Shown piece after piece: positions 1-8,914 of a DNA stretch of 64,000 nucleotides. Source of the DNA: JACCZX01 sp963801035 (lineage in GTDB: Bacteria > Pseudomonadota > Gammaproteobacteria > Burkholderiales > Burkholderiaceae_F); assembly GCA_963801035.1 (NCBI GenBank), contig CAWDDF010000003.1, forward strand, positions 814,448 to 878,447. Reading direction: 5' to 3'. Below the pieces are notes generated by a model. It worked only from the letters and a program-made list of their open reading frames with translations, was not told the DNA's origin and made no database searches. How positions within the stretch are numbered: the first letter of the stretch is position 1; every line of letters starts with the position of its first letter. A program made the translations under genes and the position numbers.

Positions 1-828
1 GCATTCTGGGAATGGGCGATCGATCGCATCAAGCGCGAACACCCGGATGTGCTGTTTCTGTCTGAAGCATTCACGCGGCCCAAGGTGATGCACCGGCTCG
101 CAAAGTTGGGCTTCACGCAGTCGTACACCTACTTCACATGGCGCAACACCAAGCGCGAGCTGACCGAATACTTCACCGAACTGACGCAGGGCCCCGGGCG
201 CGACTACTTCCGCCCCAACTGCTGGCCGAACACGCCCGACATCCTCCCCGAGTATCTGCAGCTCGGCGGGCGCCCGGCGTTCATGTCGAGACTCGTGCTG
301 GCCGCGACGCTGTCTGCGAACTACGGCATCTATGGACCTGCCTACGAGTTGCTCGAGGCAACGCCGCGCGAGCCAGGCGCCGAGGAGTATCTGAATTCCG
401 AGAAGTACGAGACGCGCCTCTGGGATCTGGCGCGCGCCGACAGCCTTTCGAGCTTCATCGCACGCGTCAATGCCGCGCGTCACGACAACCCCGCGTTGCA
501 AACGGACGCCGGCTTGAGCTTCGTTCCAATCGATAACGACGAGCTGATCTGCTACGCAAAGGTCGACGCGGTCAGTGGCAATGCGGTGTTGATCGTCGTC
601 AACCTCGACCCACGCAATGCGCAGTCGGGCTGGGTCACGCTGGATCTCGAAGCGCTCGGGCTCGACGCCGAGCGGGCGTTCCAGGTGCACGACCTGCTGA
701 CCGACGCTCGCTATCTGTGGACCGGCGCGCGCAACTTCGTGATGCTCGATCCCGCACGAGTGCCGGCTCACATTTTCCTGGTTCGCCGCAGCGTGCGCAC
801 CGAGCGCGATTTCGACTACTTCCTGTGA
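1..828 (+). CDS. glgE: Alpha-1,4-glucan:maltose-1-phosphate maltosyltransferase, C-terminal part
   Basis: GlgE transfers maltose from maltose-1-phosphate to the non-reducing end of an alpha-1,4-glucan in the cytoplasm. The open frame runs in from the window edge with no start, so only the last 275 residues are present. The GH13_3 signature VLFLSEAFTRP (nt 49-81) carries the general-acid Glu. It is followed by FTQSYTYFTWRN and by the C-terminal beta domain ending in the HIFLVRR stretch. The next gene, treS-maltokinase, starts 11 bases downstream. Maltokinase makes the maltose-1-phosphate that GlgE uses, so the neighbour supports the call. The N-terminal domains and the nucleophile Asp lie outside the window. 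Confidence 0.93.
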   Translation, partial: AFWEWAIDRIKREHPDVLFLSEAFTRPKVMHRLAKLGFTQSYTYFTWRNTKRELTEYFTELTQGPGRDYFRPNCWPNTPDILPEYLQLGGRPAFMSRLVLAATLSANYGIYGPAYELLEATPREPGAEEYLNSEKYETRLWDLARADSLSSFIARVNAARHDNPALQTDAGLSFVPIDNDELICYAKVDAVSGNAVLIVVNLDPRNAQSGWVTLDLEALGLDAERAFQVHDLLTDARYLWTGARNFVMLDPARVPAHIFLVRRSVRTERDFDYFL

Positions 829-839
829 GAAACGGGCAG

Positions 840-3800
840 ATGGCCGAACAGCCAACGGCGCAGGGCGACGTGCCGCCGATCGCGAGCGACGTCACCGACC
901 ACCGCTGGTACAAGGATGCGGTCGTCTACCAGTTGCACATCAAGGCGTTCTTCGATTCGAACGACGACGGCATCGGCGATTTTCATGGGCTGACGGAGAA
1001 GCTCGACTACATCAAAGATCTCGGCGTCAACACGATCTGGCTGCTGCCTTTTTATCCGTCGCCGCTGCGCGACGACGGCTACGACGTCGCCGACTATCGC
1101 AACGTGAACCCGGCGTACGGAACGCGCGCCGATTTTCAACAGTTCGTGCGCGAAGCGCACAAACGCGATCTGCGCGTGATCACCGAGCTGATCGTCAATC
1201 ACACGTCGGATCAGCACCCGTGGTTTCAGGCGGCGCGCCTTGCGCCGAAGGGATCGCCGAAACGCAACTTCTACGTCTGGAGCGACGATCCCAACCGCTA
1301 CAGCGGCACGCGGATCATCTTCACCGACACCGAGAAATCGAACTGGGCGTGGGACGATGTCGCCAAGGCTTACTACTGGCACCGCTTCTTCAGTCATCAG
1401 CCCGACCTGAATTTCGACAACCCGCAGGTCCGCAAGGCGATTTTCCGCGTGATGCGGTTCTGGCTCGACATGGGAGTCGACGGCTTCCGACTCGACGCCA
1501 TCCCGTACCTAATCGAGCGCGAGGGAACCAATAACGAAAATCTTCCTGAAACACACGTCGTGCTGAAGGAGCTGCGCGCGCTGGTCGACGCGCACTATCC
1601 GAACGTGCTGCTGCTGGCCGAGGCCAATCAGTGGCCCGAGGATGTGCGCGAGTATTTCGGCGACGGCGACGAGTGCCACATGGCATATCACTTCCCGCTG
1701 ATGCCGCGCATGTACATGGCGATCGCGCAGGAAGACCGGCACCCGATCACCGAGATCATGCAGCAGACGCCGGATATTCCGGACAACTGTCAGTGGGCAA
1801 TCTTCCTGCGCAACCACGATGAGCTGACGCTCGAGATGGTGACCAGCAAGGAACGCGACTACATGTACCAGATGTACGCGGCCGATCCGCGCGCGCGCAT
1901 CAATATCGGCATTCGCCGCCGCCTGGCGCCACTGCTCGAAAACGACATGAATCGCATCAAGCTGATGAACAGCTTGCTGCTGACGATGCCCGGCTCGCCG
2001 ATTCTCTACTACGGCGATGAGATCGGAATGGGCGACAACATCTATCTGGGCGATCGCGACGGCGTGCGCACGCCGATGCAGTGGCGGCCAGAGCGCAATG
2101 CCGGCTTCTCGCGCGCCGATCCGCAGCGGCTGTACCTGCCGCCGATCATGGACGCGATCTACGGCTACGAGGCGGTCAACGTCGAGGCGCAGCTGCGCGA
2201 GCCGTCATCGCTGCTCAACTGGACGCGCCGCTTACTGCAGGTGCGCAAAGGATTTCGTTCGTTCGGCCGCGGAAAGCTGACGTTTCTGCGGCCAGGCAAT
2301 CGCAAGATCCTCGCCTACATTCGCGAATACGGCGACGAAGTCGTTCTATGCGTGGCCAACCTCGCACGCAATGCGCAGCCGGTCGAGCTCGATCTGTCGC
2401 GCTTCAAAACGCGTGTCCCGGTCGAGTTGATGGGGCGCACACCGTTTCCGCCGATCGGCGAGCTACCTTACCTGCTGACGCTTGCCGGCCACGGCTTTCT
2501 CTGGTTCCGGCTTGCGTTAGACGCAGAGGTGCCGGCATGGCATGAAGAGCGGCTGCCTGCGCGCGAGCTGCCGGTCCTCGTACTGTTCGATGGCTGGGCC
2601 AGTCTGTTTCGCGAGCGGGTCGTACCGTGGCGTATGGCGCTCGCTGAAAAAGGGCGCGCGCAGCTCGAGCGCGAGGTATTGCCTGAATTCATAGCGGAGC
2701 GCCGCTGGTATTCGGCCAAAGGCGAACCGATAGAGCGCGTGGCGCTTGCCGACCACGTCGAGTGGCAACAGGGCGCGCACTCGTGGCTGGTTGCACTCGC
2801 GCATGTCGAACCCGCGAAAGGCGATCCGCAGACGTACTTTCTGCCGCTGATGCTTGCATGGGAGCCGGATGACGAACGCACCGCGGCGTTGCTGCCGCTC
2901 GCAGTCGCCAAAGTCCGTCAGCAGGCCAAGGTCGGATTAATGGCCGATGCGCTCGCCGACGAGGCGTTTTGCCGTGCGCTGGTGCGCGGCATCGGAGCGG
3001 CAGCAGAAGTGAAGACGGCAAAAGGAAAGCTGCGGTTCAGGCCTGCTGCTGCATTCTCGCAGTTGGCAGGCGATTCCACCGATTCGCTGCACGTCGGTGT
3101 TCCGAGCGCGCACAGCAGCAATAGCGTGGTTGCGCTCGGAGACAAGCTGTTCCTGAAAGCGTATCGCCGGCTGCAGCCAGGCGTGAATCCGGAAGGAGAA
3201 ATCGGCCGCTATCTGACCGACGTCGTGCGCTTCGCGAACAGCGTACCGATGGCGGGCACTGTCGATTACGTGGCCGACGACGGCCAGGTGATGACGCTCG
3301 CGATTCTGCAAGGCTATGTCGAGAATCAAGGCGACGGCTGGACGCTGACGTTGAATTATCTGGAGCGATATCTCGAGCAGGCGCAGGCAGCAGTCGAACA
3401 GCCGACGGCCGAAGTCAGCGGGCACGGCGGATACCTGGCACTGGTACGCACGCTAGGCGTGCGCACCGGTGAATTGCACGCGGCGCTGGCGAAACCCAGC
3501 GCCGATCCGGCGTTTTATCCGGTGCCGGTCACTGCGGCCGATGTGACGGAATGGGTGAAAAGCGCGCGTGCTGCGGCGATTGCCGCGCTCGATCGGCTGC
3601 AGCGACGTGCACCCACACTGCCTGCCTCGACACGCGCCGACGTTTCACAGGTTCTAGCTGCGCGCGACTCGATTTTGGCGCGCTTCGATTCGCTCGCCGC
3701 GGAAACCGGCAGCGGGGTTCGCATCCGGATTCACGGTGACTATCACCTCGGCCAGGTACTGGTGGTGCAGAACGATTTTGTCATCACCGACTTCGAGGGA

Positions 3801-4178
3801 GAGCCGGCACGCACGCTGGCTGAGCGGCGCGCGAAGCAGTCCCCGATGAGAGACGTCGCAGGAATGCTGCGGTCGTTCGACTACGTGCTCAGCTCGGCGT
3901 TACTGCGCACCGAGGGGACGAGCAACGAGACAAGAGCGCTGCGCGAGCGTCTCGGCACCGAATGGCTGCGCGAAACGATAGAGGCCTTCATTGAGGGCTA
4001 TGACAAGGCCGCGCGGGCAGGTGGTCTTCCAGCCGCAACGGACCAAAGGCGTGGACTGCTAGAACTGTTTCTGCTCGAAAAGGCTATCTACGAGCTGAAC
4101 TACGAATCAGAAAACCGGCCGGACTGGCTGCGTGTGCCGTTGCGAGGACTTTTGAAATTGCTCGGAACCAGCCGCTAA
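840..4178 (+). CDS. treS: Trehalose synthase-maltokinase fusion (TreS-Mak)
   Basis: A bifunctional protein of 1112 residues. The first ~560 residues are a GH13_16 trehalose synthase that interconverts maltose and trehalose. Catalytic residues fit Asp219 (DGFRLDAIPYL), Glu261 (LLLAEANQW) and Asp327 (FLRNHDELTLE). Residues ~570-1110 are a maltokinase (Pep2-like) with the kinase-fold motif HGDYHLGQ at ~965 and DFEGEP at ~984, which phosphorylates maltose with ATP. ATG 840 is preferred: an upstream in-frame extension to 717 would overlap glgE, while 840 is followed by a plausible N-terminus leading to RWYKDAVVYQLHIKAF. The fusion is known in proteobacteria. It feeds maltose-1-phosphate to the upstream GlgE. 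No branching enzyme follows, although glgB often does. Confidence 0.95.
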   Translation: MAEQPTAQGDVPPIASDVTDHRWYKDAVVYQLHIKAFFDSNDDGIGDFHGLTEKLDYIKDLGVNTIWLLPFYPSPLRDDGYDVADYRNVNPAYGTRADFQQFVREAHKRDLRVITELIVNHTSDQHPWFQAARLAPKGSPKRNFYVWSDDPNRYSGTRIIFTDTEKSNWAWDDVAKAYYWHRFFSHQPDLNFDNPQVRKAIFRVMRFWLDMGVDGFRLDAIPYLIEREGTNNENLPETHVVLKELRALVDAHYPNVLLLAEANQWPEDVREYFGDGDECHMAYHFPLMPRMYMAIAQEDRHPITEIMQQTPDIPDNCQWAIFLRNHDELTLEMVTSKERDYMYQMYAADPRARINIGIRRRLAPLLENDMNRIKLMNSLLLTMPGSPILYYGDEIGMGDNIYLGDRDGVRTPMQWRPERNAGFSRADPQRLYLPPIMDAIYGYEAVNVEAQLREPSSLLNWTRRLLQVRKGFRSFGRGKLTFLRPGNRKILAYIREYGDEVVLCVANLARNAQPVELDLSRFKTRVPVELMGRTPFPPIGELPYLLTLAGHGFLWFRLALDAEVPAWHEERLPARELPVLVLFDGWASLFRERVVPWRMALAEKGRAQLEREVLPEFIAERRWYSAKGEPIERVALADHVEWQQGAHSWLVALAHVEPAKGDPQTYFLPLMLAWEPDDERTAALLPLAVAKVRQQAKVGLMADALADEAFCRALVRGIGAAAEVKTAKGKLRFRPAAAFSQLAGDSTDSLHVGVPSAHSSNSVVALGDKLFLKAYRRLQPGVNPEGEIGRYLTDVVRFANSVPMAGTVDYVADDGQVMTLAILQGYVENQGDGWTLTLNYLERYLEQAQAAVEQPTAEVSGHGGYLALVRTLGVRTGELHAALAKPSADPAFYPVPVTAADVTEWVKSARAAAIAALDRLQRRAPTLPASTRADVSQVLAARDSILARFDSLAAETGSGVRIRIHGDYHLGQVLVVQNDFVITDFEGEPARTLAERRAKQSPMRDVAGMLRSFDYVLSSALLRTEGTSNETRALRERLGTEWLRETIEAFIEGYDKAARAGGLPAATDQRRGLLELFLLEKAIYELNYESENRPDWLRVPLRGLLKLLGTSR

Positions 4179-4205
4179 GCGAACAACGAAGGAGAGCGCA
4201 ACACC

Positions 4206-4922
4206 ATGGAAAACATGCAAATGATGCTTGAACCGATCCGGGCGTCACTGCACCAGGTCGGCGCATTTCTGCCACGTGTACTGCTGGCGATTGCGATCCT
4301 GATTCTCGGCTGGCTGGTCGCAAAGGCCGCTCGATTCGCCACCGTGCGCATGCTCCGCGCAATCAACTTCAACATCGTGACGGAGAAAGCGGGCATCGAT
4401 AACTTTCTAAGACAGGGCGGTGGCGCGACCGACACGACGAACGTGCTCGGCATGCTCGTCTACTGGCTGGTGCTGCTGGCGGCGCTGATGATCGCGTTCA
4501 ACAGCATGGACCTGGCGTACGTCACTGATCTGATCGGCCGCGTGCTGCTGTTCGTGCCGAAGGTGATGGTCGCGGTGCTGATCCTCGCGTTCGGCGCGTA
4601 CTTCGCGCGCTTTGTCGGCGCTGCGGTTACCACTTACTGTGAGAATGTCGGCATCAGTGATGCGGACGTGCTCGGACGATTCGCGCAGTACGCCATCATG
4701 GTGTTCGTGATCCTGGTCGCGCTTGACCAGCTGGGCCTCGGCGACATCATCCGGCAGACATTCCTGATCCTTACCGCGGCGATTGGCCTGGCGCTGGCAC
4801 TGGCCTTCGGTATCGGTGGCTCGAAGCGCGCCGCTGAACTGCTGGAGCGATGGTCACGGCGTACGCCTGATACGCGGCGGACTCGGCACAGCCAACCGCA
4901 GGGTCCCGAAGACCCACACTGA
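4206..4922 (+). CDS. Membrane protein with conserved TM-helix repeats, MscS-related but lacking the channel domain
   Basis: A 238-residue integral membrane protein. It shows hydrophobic stretches at about residues 18-38 (LLAIAILILGWLVA), 83-105, 118-140 and 160-200. The pattern, including ILILGWLVAKAARFATVRML, resembles the conserved TM-helix family (PF05552) found near the N-terminus of some MscS-like proteins, but the beta domain of MscS is absent. A good Shine-Dalgarno (AAGGAGAG) lies 8-10 bases before ATG 4206. It sits 27 bases after treS-mak and 42 bases before glgX, so it is probably co-transcribed with osmolyte metabolism. A role in sensing or releasing osmotic pressure is an attractive inference but is not shown by the sequence. 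Confidence 0.7.
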   Translation: MENMQMMLEPIRASLHQVGAFLPRVLLAIAILILGWLVAKAARFATVRMLRAINFNIVTEKAGIDNFLRQGGGATDTTNVLGMLVYWLVLLAALMIAFNSMDLAYVTDLIGRVLLFVPKVMVAVLILAFGAYFARFVGAAVTTYCENVGISDADVLGRFAQYAIMVFVILVALDQLGLGDIIRQTFLILTAAIGLALALAFGIGGSKRAAELLERWSRRTPDTRRTRHSQPQGPEDPH

Positions 4923-4964
4923 GTTGAAGCACGAGACACTGTTGATTCGCCGGAAGCGCCGGAG

Positions 4965-7094
4965 TTGAATCCGATCACCACCGTCTGGCCCGGCCAGGCG
5001 AAACCGCTTGGCGCCAACTGGGACGGCGAAGGCGTGAATTTCGCGCTGTTCTCCGAGCACGGCGAGAAGGTCGAGCTGTGCCTGTTCGACGCCACCGGCC
5101 GCCGCGAAGTCCAGCGCATCGAGCTCGTCGAACGGACCGATCAGGTCTGGCATTGCTACCTTCCCGAAGCGAGGCCCGGGATGCTGTACGGCTACCGCGT
5201 CTACGGTCCGTATCGTCCCGAATCGGGCTTGCGCTTCAACCCGCACAAGCTGCTGCTCGATCCTTACGCGCGCAACATTGTCGGTTCGCTGCGCTGGCAC
5301 GATGCGCTGTTCGGCTACACGATCGGGCACAAGCGCGGCGACCTTTCGTTTGACCGCCGCGACAGCGCGGCCGCGATGCCTAAATGCAAGATCGTCGAGC
5401 CGGCATTTTCCTGGGGTGACGATCGGCCGCCGAACACTCCGTGGCACGAGACGGTGATCTACGAGCTGCATGTGCGCGGCTTCACGATGCAGCACCCCGA
5501 CGTGCCGCCACACCTTCGCGGCACTTACGCAGGGCTCGCGACAGCTCCCGTCATCGACTACCTGAAGCGCCTCGGGGTCACGGCGATCGAGTTGTTGCCG
5601 GTCCACACGTTTGTCGATGACCGACGCCTGACCCAGCAGGGAATGCGCAACTATTGGGGCTACAACACCATCGGCTATTTCGCGCCCGATGCGCGGTACT
5701 CGGCGTCGGGCAAGATCAACGAATTCAAGACGATGGTCAAGGCACTTCATTCCGCCGGTCTCGAAGTGATACTGGACGTCGTCTACAACCACACCGCAGA
5801 GGGCAACGAGCTTGGCCCGACGCTGTGCTTCCGCGGCATCGACAACTCGTCGTATTACCGCTTGAATCCGGATGCGCCGCGCAGCTATCTGGATTTCACC
5901 GGCTGCGGCAATACGCTGAACATGCAGCATCCGCGTGTGCTGCAGCTGTTGATGGACTCGCTGCGCTACTGGGTCGCCGAGATGCACGTGGACGGGTTCA
6001 GGTTCGACCTCGCGTCCGCGCTGGCACGTGAGCTGCACGAGGTCAACCACCTCGGCGCGTTTTTCGAGATGCTGCGACACGACCCGGTGCTGGCTCGCGT
6101 GAAGCTGATCGCCGAGCCGTGGGACCTCGGTGAAGGCGGATACCAGGTGGGCAACTTCCCTCCGGGTTGGGCCGAATGGAACGACCGGTATCGCGACACG
6201 ATGCGCGCGTACTGGAGAGGCGACGAAGGGCTGATCGGCGAGTTCGCGCGCCGTCTGACCGGCTCATCCGATCTCTATGGAACGAACGGGCGTCTGCCGC
6301 AGGCAAGCATCAATTTCATCACTGCACATGATGGCTTCACGCTGCACGATCTCGTCTCATACAACGCGAAGCACAACGAAGCCAACCTTGAAGAAAACCG
6401 CGACGGCAGCGACAACAACCTGTCGTGGAACGGCGGCACCGAAGGGCCAACGGACGACGCAGCGATCAACGCGCTGCGCGCGCGCCAGGCGCGCAATCTG
6501 CTGGCAACGCTGCTGTTGTCACAGGGCGTTCCGATGCTGCTCGCGGGCGATGAGATCGGGCGCACGCAACAGGGCAACAACAATGCGTATTGCCAGGACA
6601 ACCCGCTGAGCTGGGTCGACTGGAGCCTCAGTGAAGGTCAAAACACGCTGCTTAAGTTCGTGCGCAAAATGGTTCAGCTCAGGCGCGATCATCCGGTGTT
6701 CCGTCGCAAACAGTTCTTCCCGGAGCGCGTGCGCAAACACGACGAATCGGTCGATATCGCTTGGCTCAAACCCGACGGCACTGAAATGACCAACGAGGAG
6801 TGGCACCACGACTTCGCGCGCTGCCTGGGTGTTTACCTGTCCGGTACGGCGCTCGGCGAGCTTGATCCGCGCGGCCGGCCCGTGCGCGACGATGATTTTC
6901 TGCTGCTGTTCAACGCGCATCACGACACGATCGACTTCAAGCTGCCCGAGTATCAGACCGCCGGATGGCTGGCTCTTGTCGATACGGCGCGCGACGACGG
7001 GCTGCTTCCCGACGGAATTTTTCAGCCGCAAAACGTATACGCAATCGCCGGACGCTCGCTGGTCCTGCTGCAGCGGCTGCCTCGAATCGGATGA
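4965..7094 (+). CDS. glgX: Glycogen debranching enzyme (isoamylase type)
   Basis: GlgX hydrolyses alpha-1,6 branches of limit dextrins, releasing maltodextrins that TreY, TreZ and MalQ can use. It has 709 residues, normal for the family. An N-terminal CBM48 domain (GANWDGEGVNFALFSEHGEK) is followed by a GH13_11 barrel with Asp348 (DGFRFDLASAL), Glu384 (LIAEPWDLGEGGYQ) and Asp456 (TAHDGFTLHD). The start is TTG at 4965 in the context GGAGTTG; no nearby ATG preserves the CBM48 start. The stop overlaps the treZ start in an ATGA at 7091-7094, implying translational coupling. Confidence 0.95.
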   Translation: MNPITTVWPGQAKPLGANWDGEGVNFALFSEHGEKVELCLFDATGRREVQRIELVERTDQVWHCYLPEARPGMLYGYRVYGPYRPESGLRFNPHKLLLDPYARNIVGSLRWHDALFGYTIGHKRGDLSFDRRDSAAAMPKCKIVEPAFSWGDDRPPNTPWHETVIYELHVRGFTMQHPDVPPHLRGTYAGLATAPVIDYLKRLGVTAIELLPVHTFVDDRRLTQQGMRNYWGYNTIGYFAPDARYSASGKINEFKTMVKALHSAGLEVILDVVYNHTAEGNELGPTLCFRGIDNSSYYRLNPDAPRSYLDFTGCGNTLNMQHPRVLQLLMDSLRYWVAEMHVDGFRFDLASALARELHEVNHLGAFFEMLRHDPVLARVKLIAEPWDLGEGGYQVGNFPPGWAEWNDRYRDTMRAYWRGDEGLIGEFARRLTGSSDLYGTNGRLPQASINFITAHDGFTLHDLVSYNAKHNEANLEENRDGSDNNLSWNGGTEGPTDDAAINALRARQARNLLATLLLSQGVPMLLAGDEIGRTQQGNNNAYCQDNPLSWVDWSLSEGQNTLLKFVRKMVQLRRDHPVFRRKQFFPERVRKHDESVDIAWLKPDGTEMTNEEWHHDFARCLGVYLSGTALGELDPRGRPVRDDDFLLLFNAHHDTIDFKLPEYQTAGWLALVDTARDDGLLPDGIFQPQNVYAIAGRSLVLLQRLPRIG

Positions 7095-8914
7095 GGCACG
7101 CGCACCGGATGCCTTTCGGTGCCGCGGTGGAACTCGGCGCAACACAATTCCGGCTATGGGCGCCGGGTGCGCGCGAAGTGGCAGTGGTTCTCAATGCGCA
7201 CGATGCGCGCGTACAGCCGATGACAGCGCTCGACGATGGCTGGTTCGAGGCGCAGGTGGCGCAGGCACGCGCAGGCACGCGTTACGCATTCAGTATCAAC
7301 GGTGGCACTGCAGTCCCTGATCCGGCGTCGCGTTCAAATCCTGAGGGCGTGCACGCAGCGAGCGAGGTAATCGATCCGCGTTCGTACGACTGGCAGCACG
7401 ACGACTGGCGTGGGCGGCCGTGGGAAGAGGCTGTGTTGTACGAGCTGCACATCGGCACCTTTACGCAGGCCGGCACGTTCGACGCCGCCGCCGAGCGATT
7501 TGCGTACTTGGCTGATTTGGGAGTAACTGCGATCGAGTTGATGCCGATCGCGGCGTTTCCCGGCACTCGTAACTGGGGTTACGACGGCGTGTTGCCTTTT
7601 TGCCCCGCACGCAGCTATGGCACGCCTGACGAATTGAAGCGGATGGTCGACGCAGCGCATGCCAACGGACTGATGGTGCTGCTCGACGTCGTCTACAACC
7701 ACTTCGGTCCGGAAGGCAACTATCTGCACACGTATGCGCCGCAGTTTTTCAATCCGAAACATCAAACGCCGTGGGGCGCCGCGATCAACTTCGACGGTCC
7801 GAGCAATCGCACCGTTCGCGACTTTTTCATTCACAACGCGCTGTACTGGATTGACGAGTACCGATTCGATGGGCTGCGCCTCGATGCCGTGCATGCGATC
7901 GCCGACGACTCGCGTCCTGACATCGTGACCGAGCTGACCGAAACCGTACGCCGCCATGTCGGAGGCGAGCGACACGTACACATCGTGCTCGAGAACGATC
8001 GCAACGAAGCGCGCCGGCTCACGCGCGACGCGTCCGGGCGGCCGGTGCACGCAACCGCGCAATGGAACGACGATATCCACCATGCGCTGCACGTACTCGT
8101 GACGGGTGAGCACGACGGCTATTACGCCGATTACGCAGCGCAGCCTCTCGCGCAGCTTGGACGCTGTCTAGCGGAAGGATTCGCTTATCAGGGAGAGCCG
8201 TCACCGTATCGCGGCGGCGAGATGCGCGGCGAGCCGAGTGCACACCTTCCGTTGAGCGCCTTCGTGACGTTCACGCAAACGCACGATCAGGTGGGCAACC
8301 GCGCATTGGGTGAGCGACTCGCGGCGATTGCCGAGCCGCGCGCACTGCGCGCTGCGGTGGCGCTGGTGCTGCTCGCGCCGTCACCGCCGATGCTATTCAT
8401 GGGCGAGGAATACGCCGCACGCACGCCATTTCTTTTCTTTTGCGATTTTGGGCCTGAGCTTGCCGAGGCGGTTACGCGCGGCCGACGGGCCGAGTTCGGA
8501 AAGTTCGACGGCTTTCAGGATCCGTCGGCACAAGCGTCGATTCCAGACCCGAATGCCCATTCGACTTATGCCGCCAGCAAGCTGGACTGGAGTGAAGCGG
8601 AGACGGCGTCCGGCAGCGAATGGCTGAAGTTTTATCGTGACTGCCTAGCCATGCGACGCAAACACATCGTGCCGCGTCTGTCCAAGGTCGCCTGCGAAGC
8701 GTCGTTCAGCATCGCGCGCGCTTCGTTGTTACATGTGTGGTGGACGCTCGAGGGCGGCGCGACGCTGCACGCACGTACCAACTTCGCGCCGGAGCTGATG
8801 CCTGATGTCGATCCACAGCCGGGCGATCCGCTGTACGAGAGTGACGTCGGGATCGCAGCCGGCGGCACCTGGCTTCCATATGCGGTGGCCTTCAGCCTAG
8901 AGATAACGGCGTGA
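7091..8914 (+). CDS. treZ: Malto-oligosyltrehalose trehalohydrolase
   Basis: TreZ releases free trehalose from maltooligosyltrehalose made by TreY. It has 607 residues from ATG 7091. An N-terminal E-set domain (GATQFRLWAPGAREVAVV) precedes a GH13_10 barrel with the nucleophile at about Asp265 (DGLRLDAVHAI), Glu301 (HIVLENDRNEA) and Asp399 (QTHDQVGNRALG). The ATG start overlaps the glgX stop, and the gene ends in GTGA shared with the malQ-treY start. An in-frame extension upstream to 6965 exists but lies inside glgX and has no family similarity. ATG 7109 is the only other plausible start. Confidence 0.94.
   Translation: MRHAHRMPFGAAVELGATQFRLWAPGAREVAVVLNAHDARVQPMTALDDGWFEAQVAQARAGTRYAFSINGGTAVPDPASRSNPEGVHAASEVIDPRSYDWQHDDWRGRPWEEAVLYELHIGTFTQAGTFDAAAERFAYLADLGVTAIELMPIAAFPGTRNWGYDGVLPFCPARSYGTPDELKRMVDAAHANGLMVLLDVVYNHFGPEGNYLHTYAPQFFNPKHQTPWGAAINFDGPSNRTVRDFFIHNALYWIDEYRFDGLRLDAVHAIADDSRPDIVTELTETVRRHVGGERHVHIVLENDRNEARRLTRDASGRPVHATAQWNDDIHHALHVLVTGEHDGYYADYAAQPLAQLGRCLAEGFAYQGEPSPYRGGEMRGEPSAHLPLSAFVTFTQTHDQVGNRALGERLAAIAEPRALRAAVALVLLAPSPPMLFMGEEYAARTPFLFFCDFGPELAEAVTRGRRAEFGKFDGFQDPSAQASIPDPNAHSTYAASKLDWSEAETASGSEWLKFYRDCLAMRRKHIVPRLSKVACEASFSIARASLLHVWWTLEGGATLHARTNFAPELMPDVDPQPGDPLYESDVGIAAGGTWLPYAVAFSLEITA

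Noticed and set aside
4854..6080. Minus-strand open frame opposite glgX
   Set aside because: Antisense shadow of glgX with no domain similarity.
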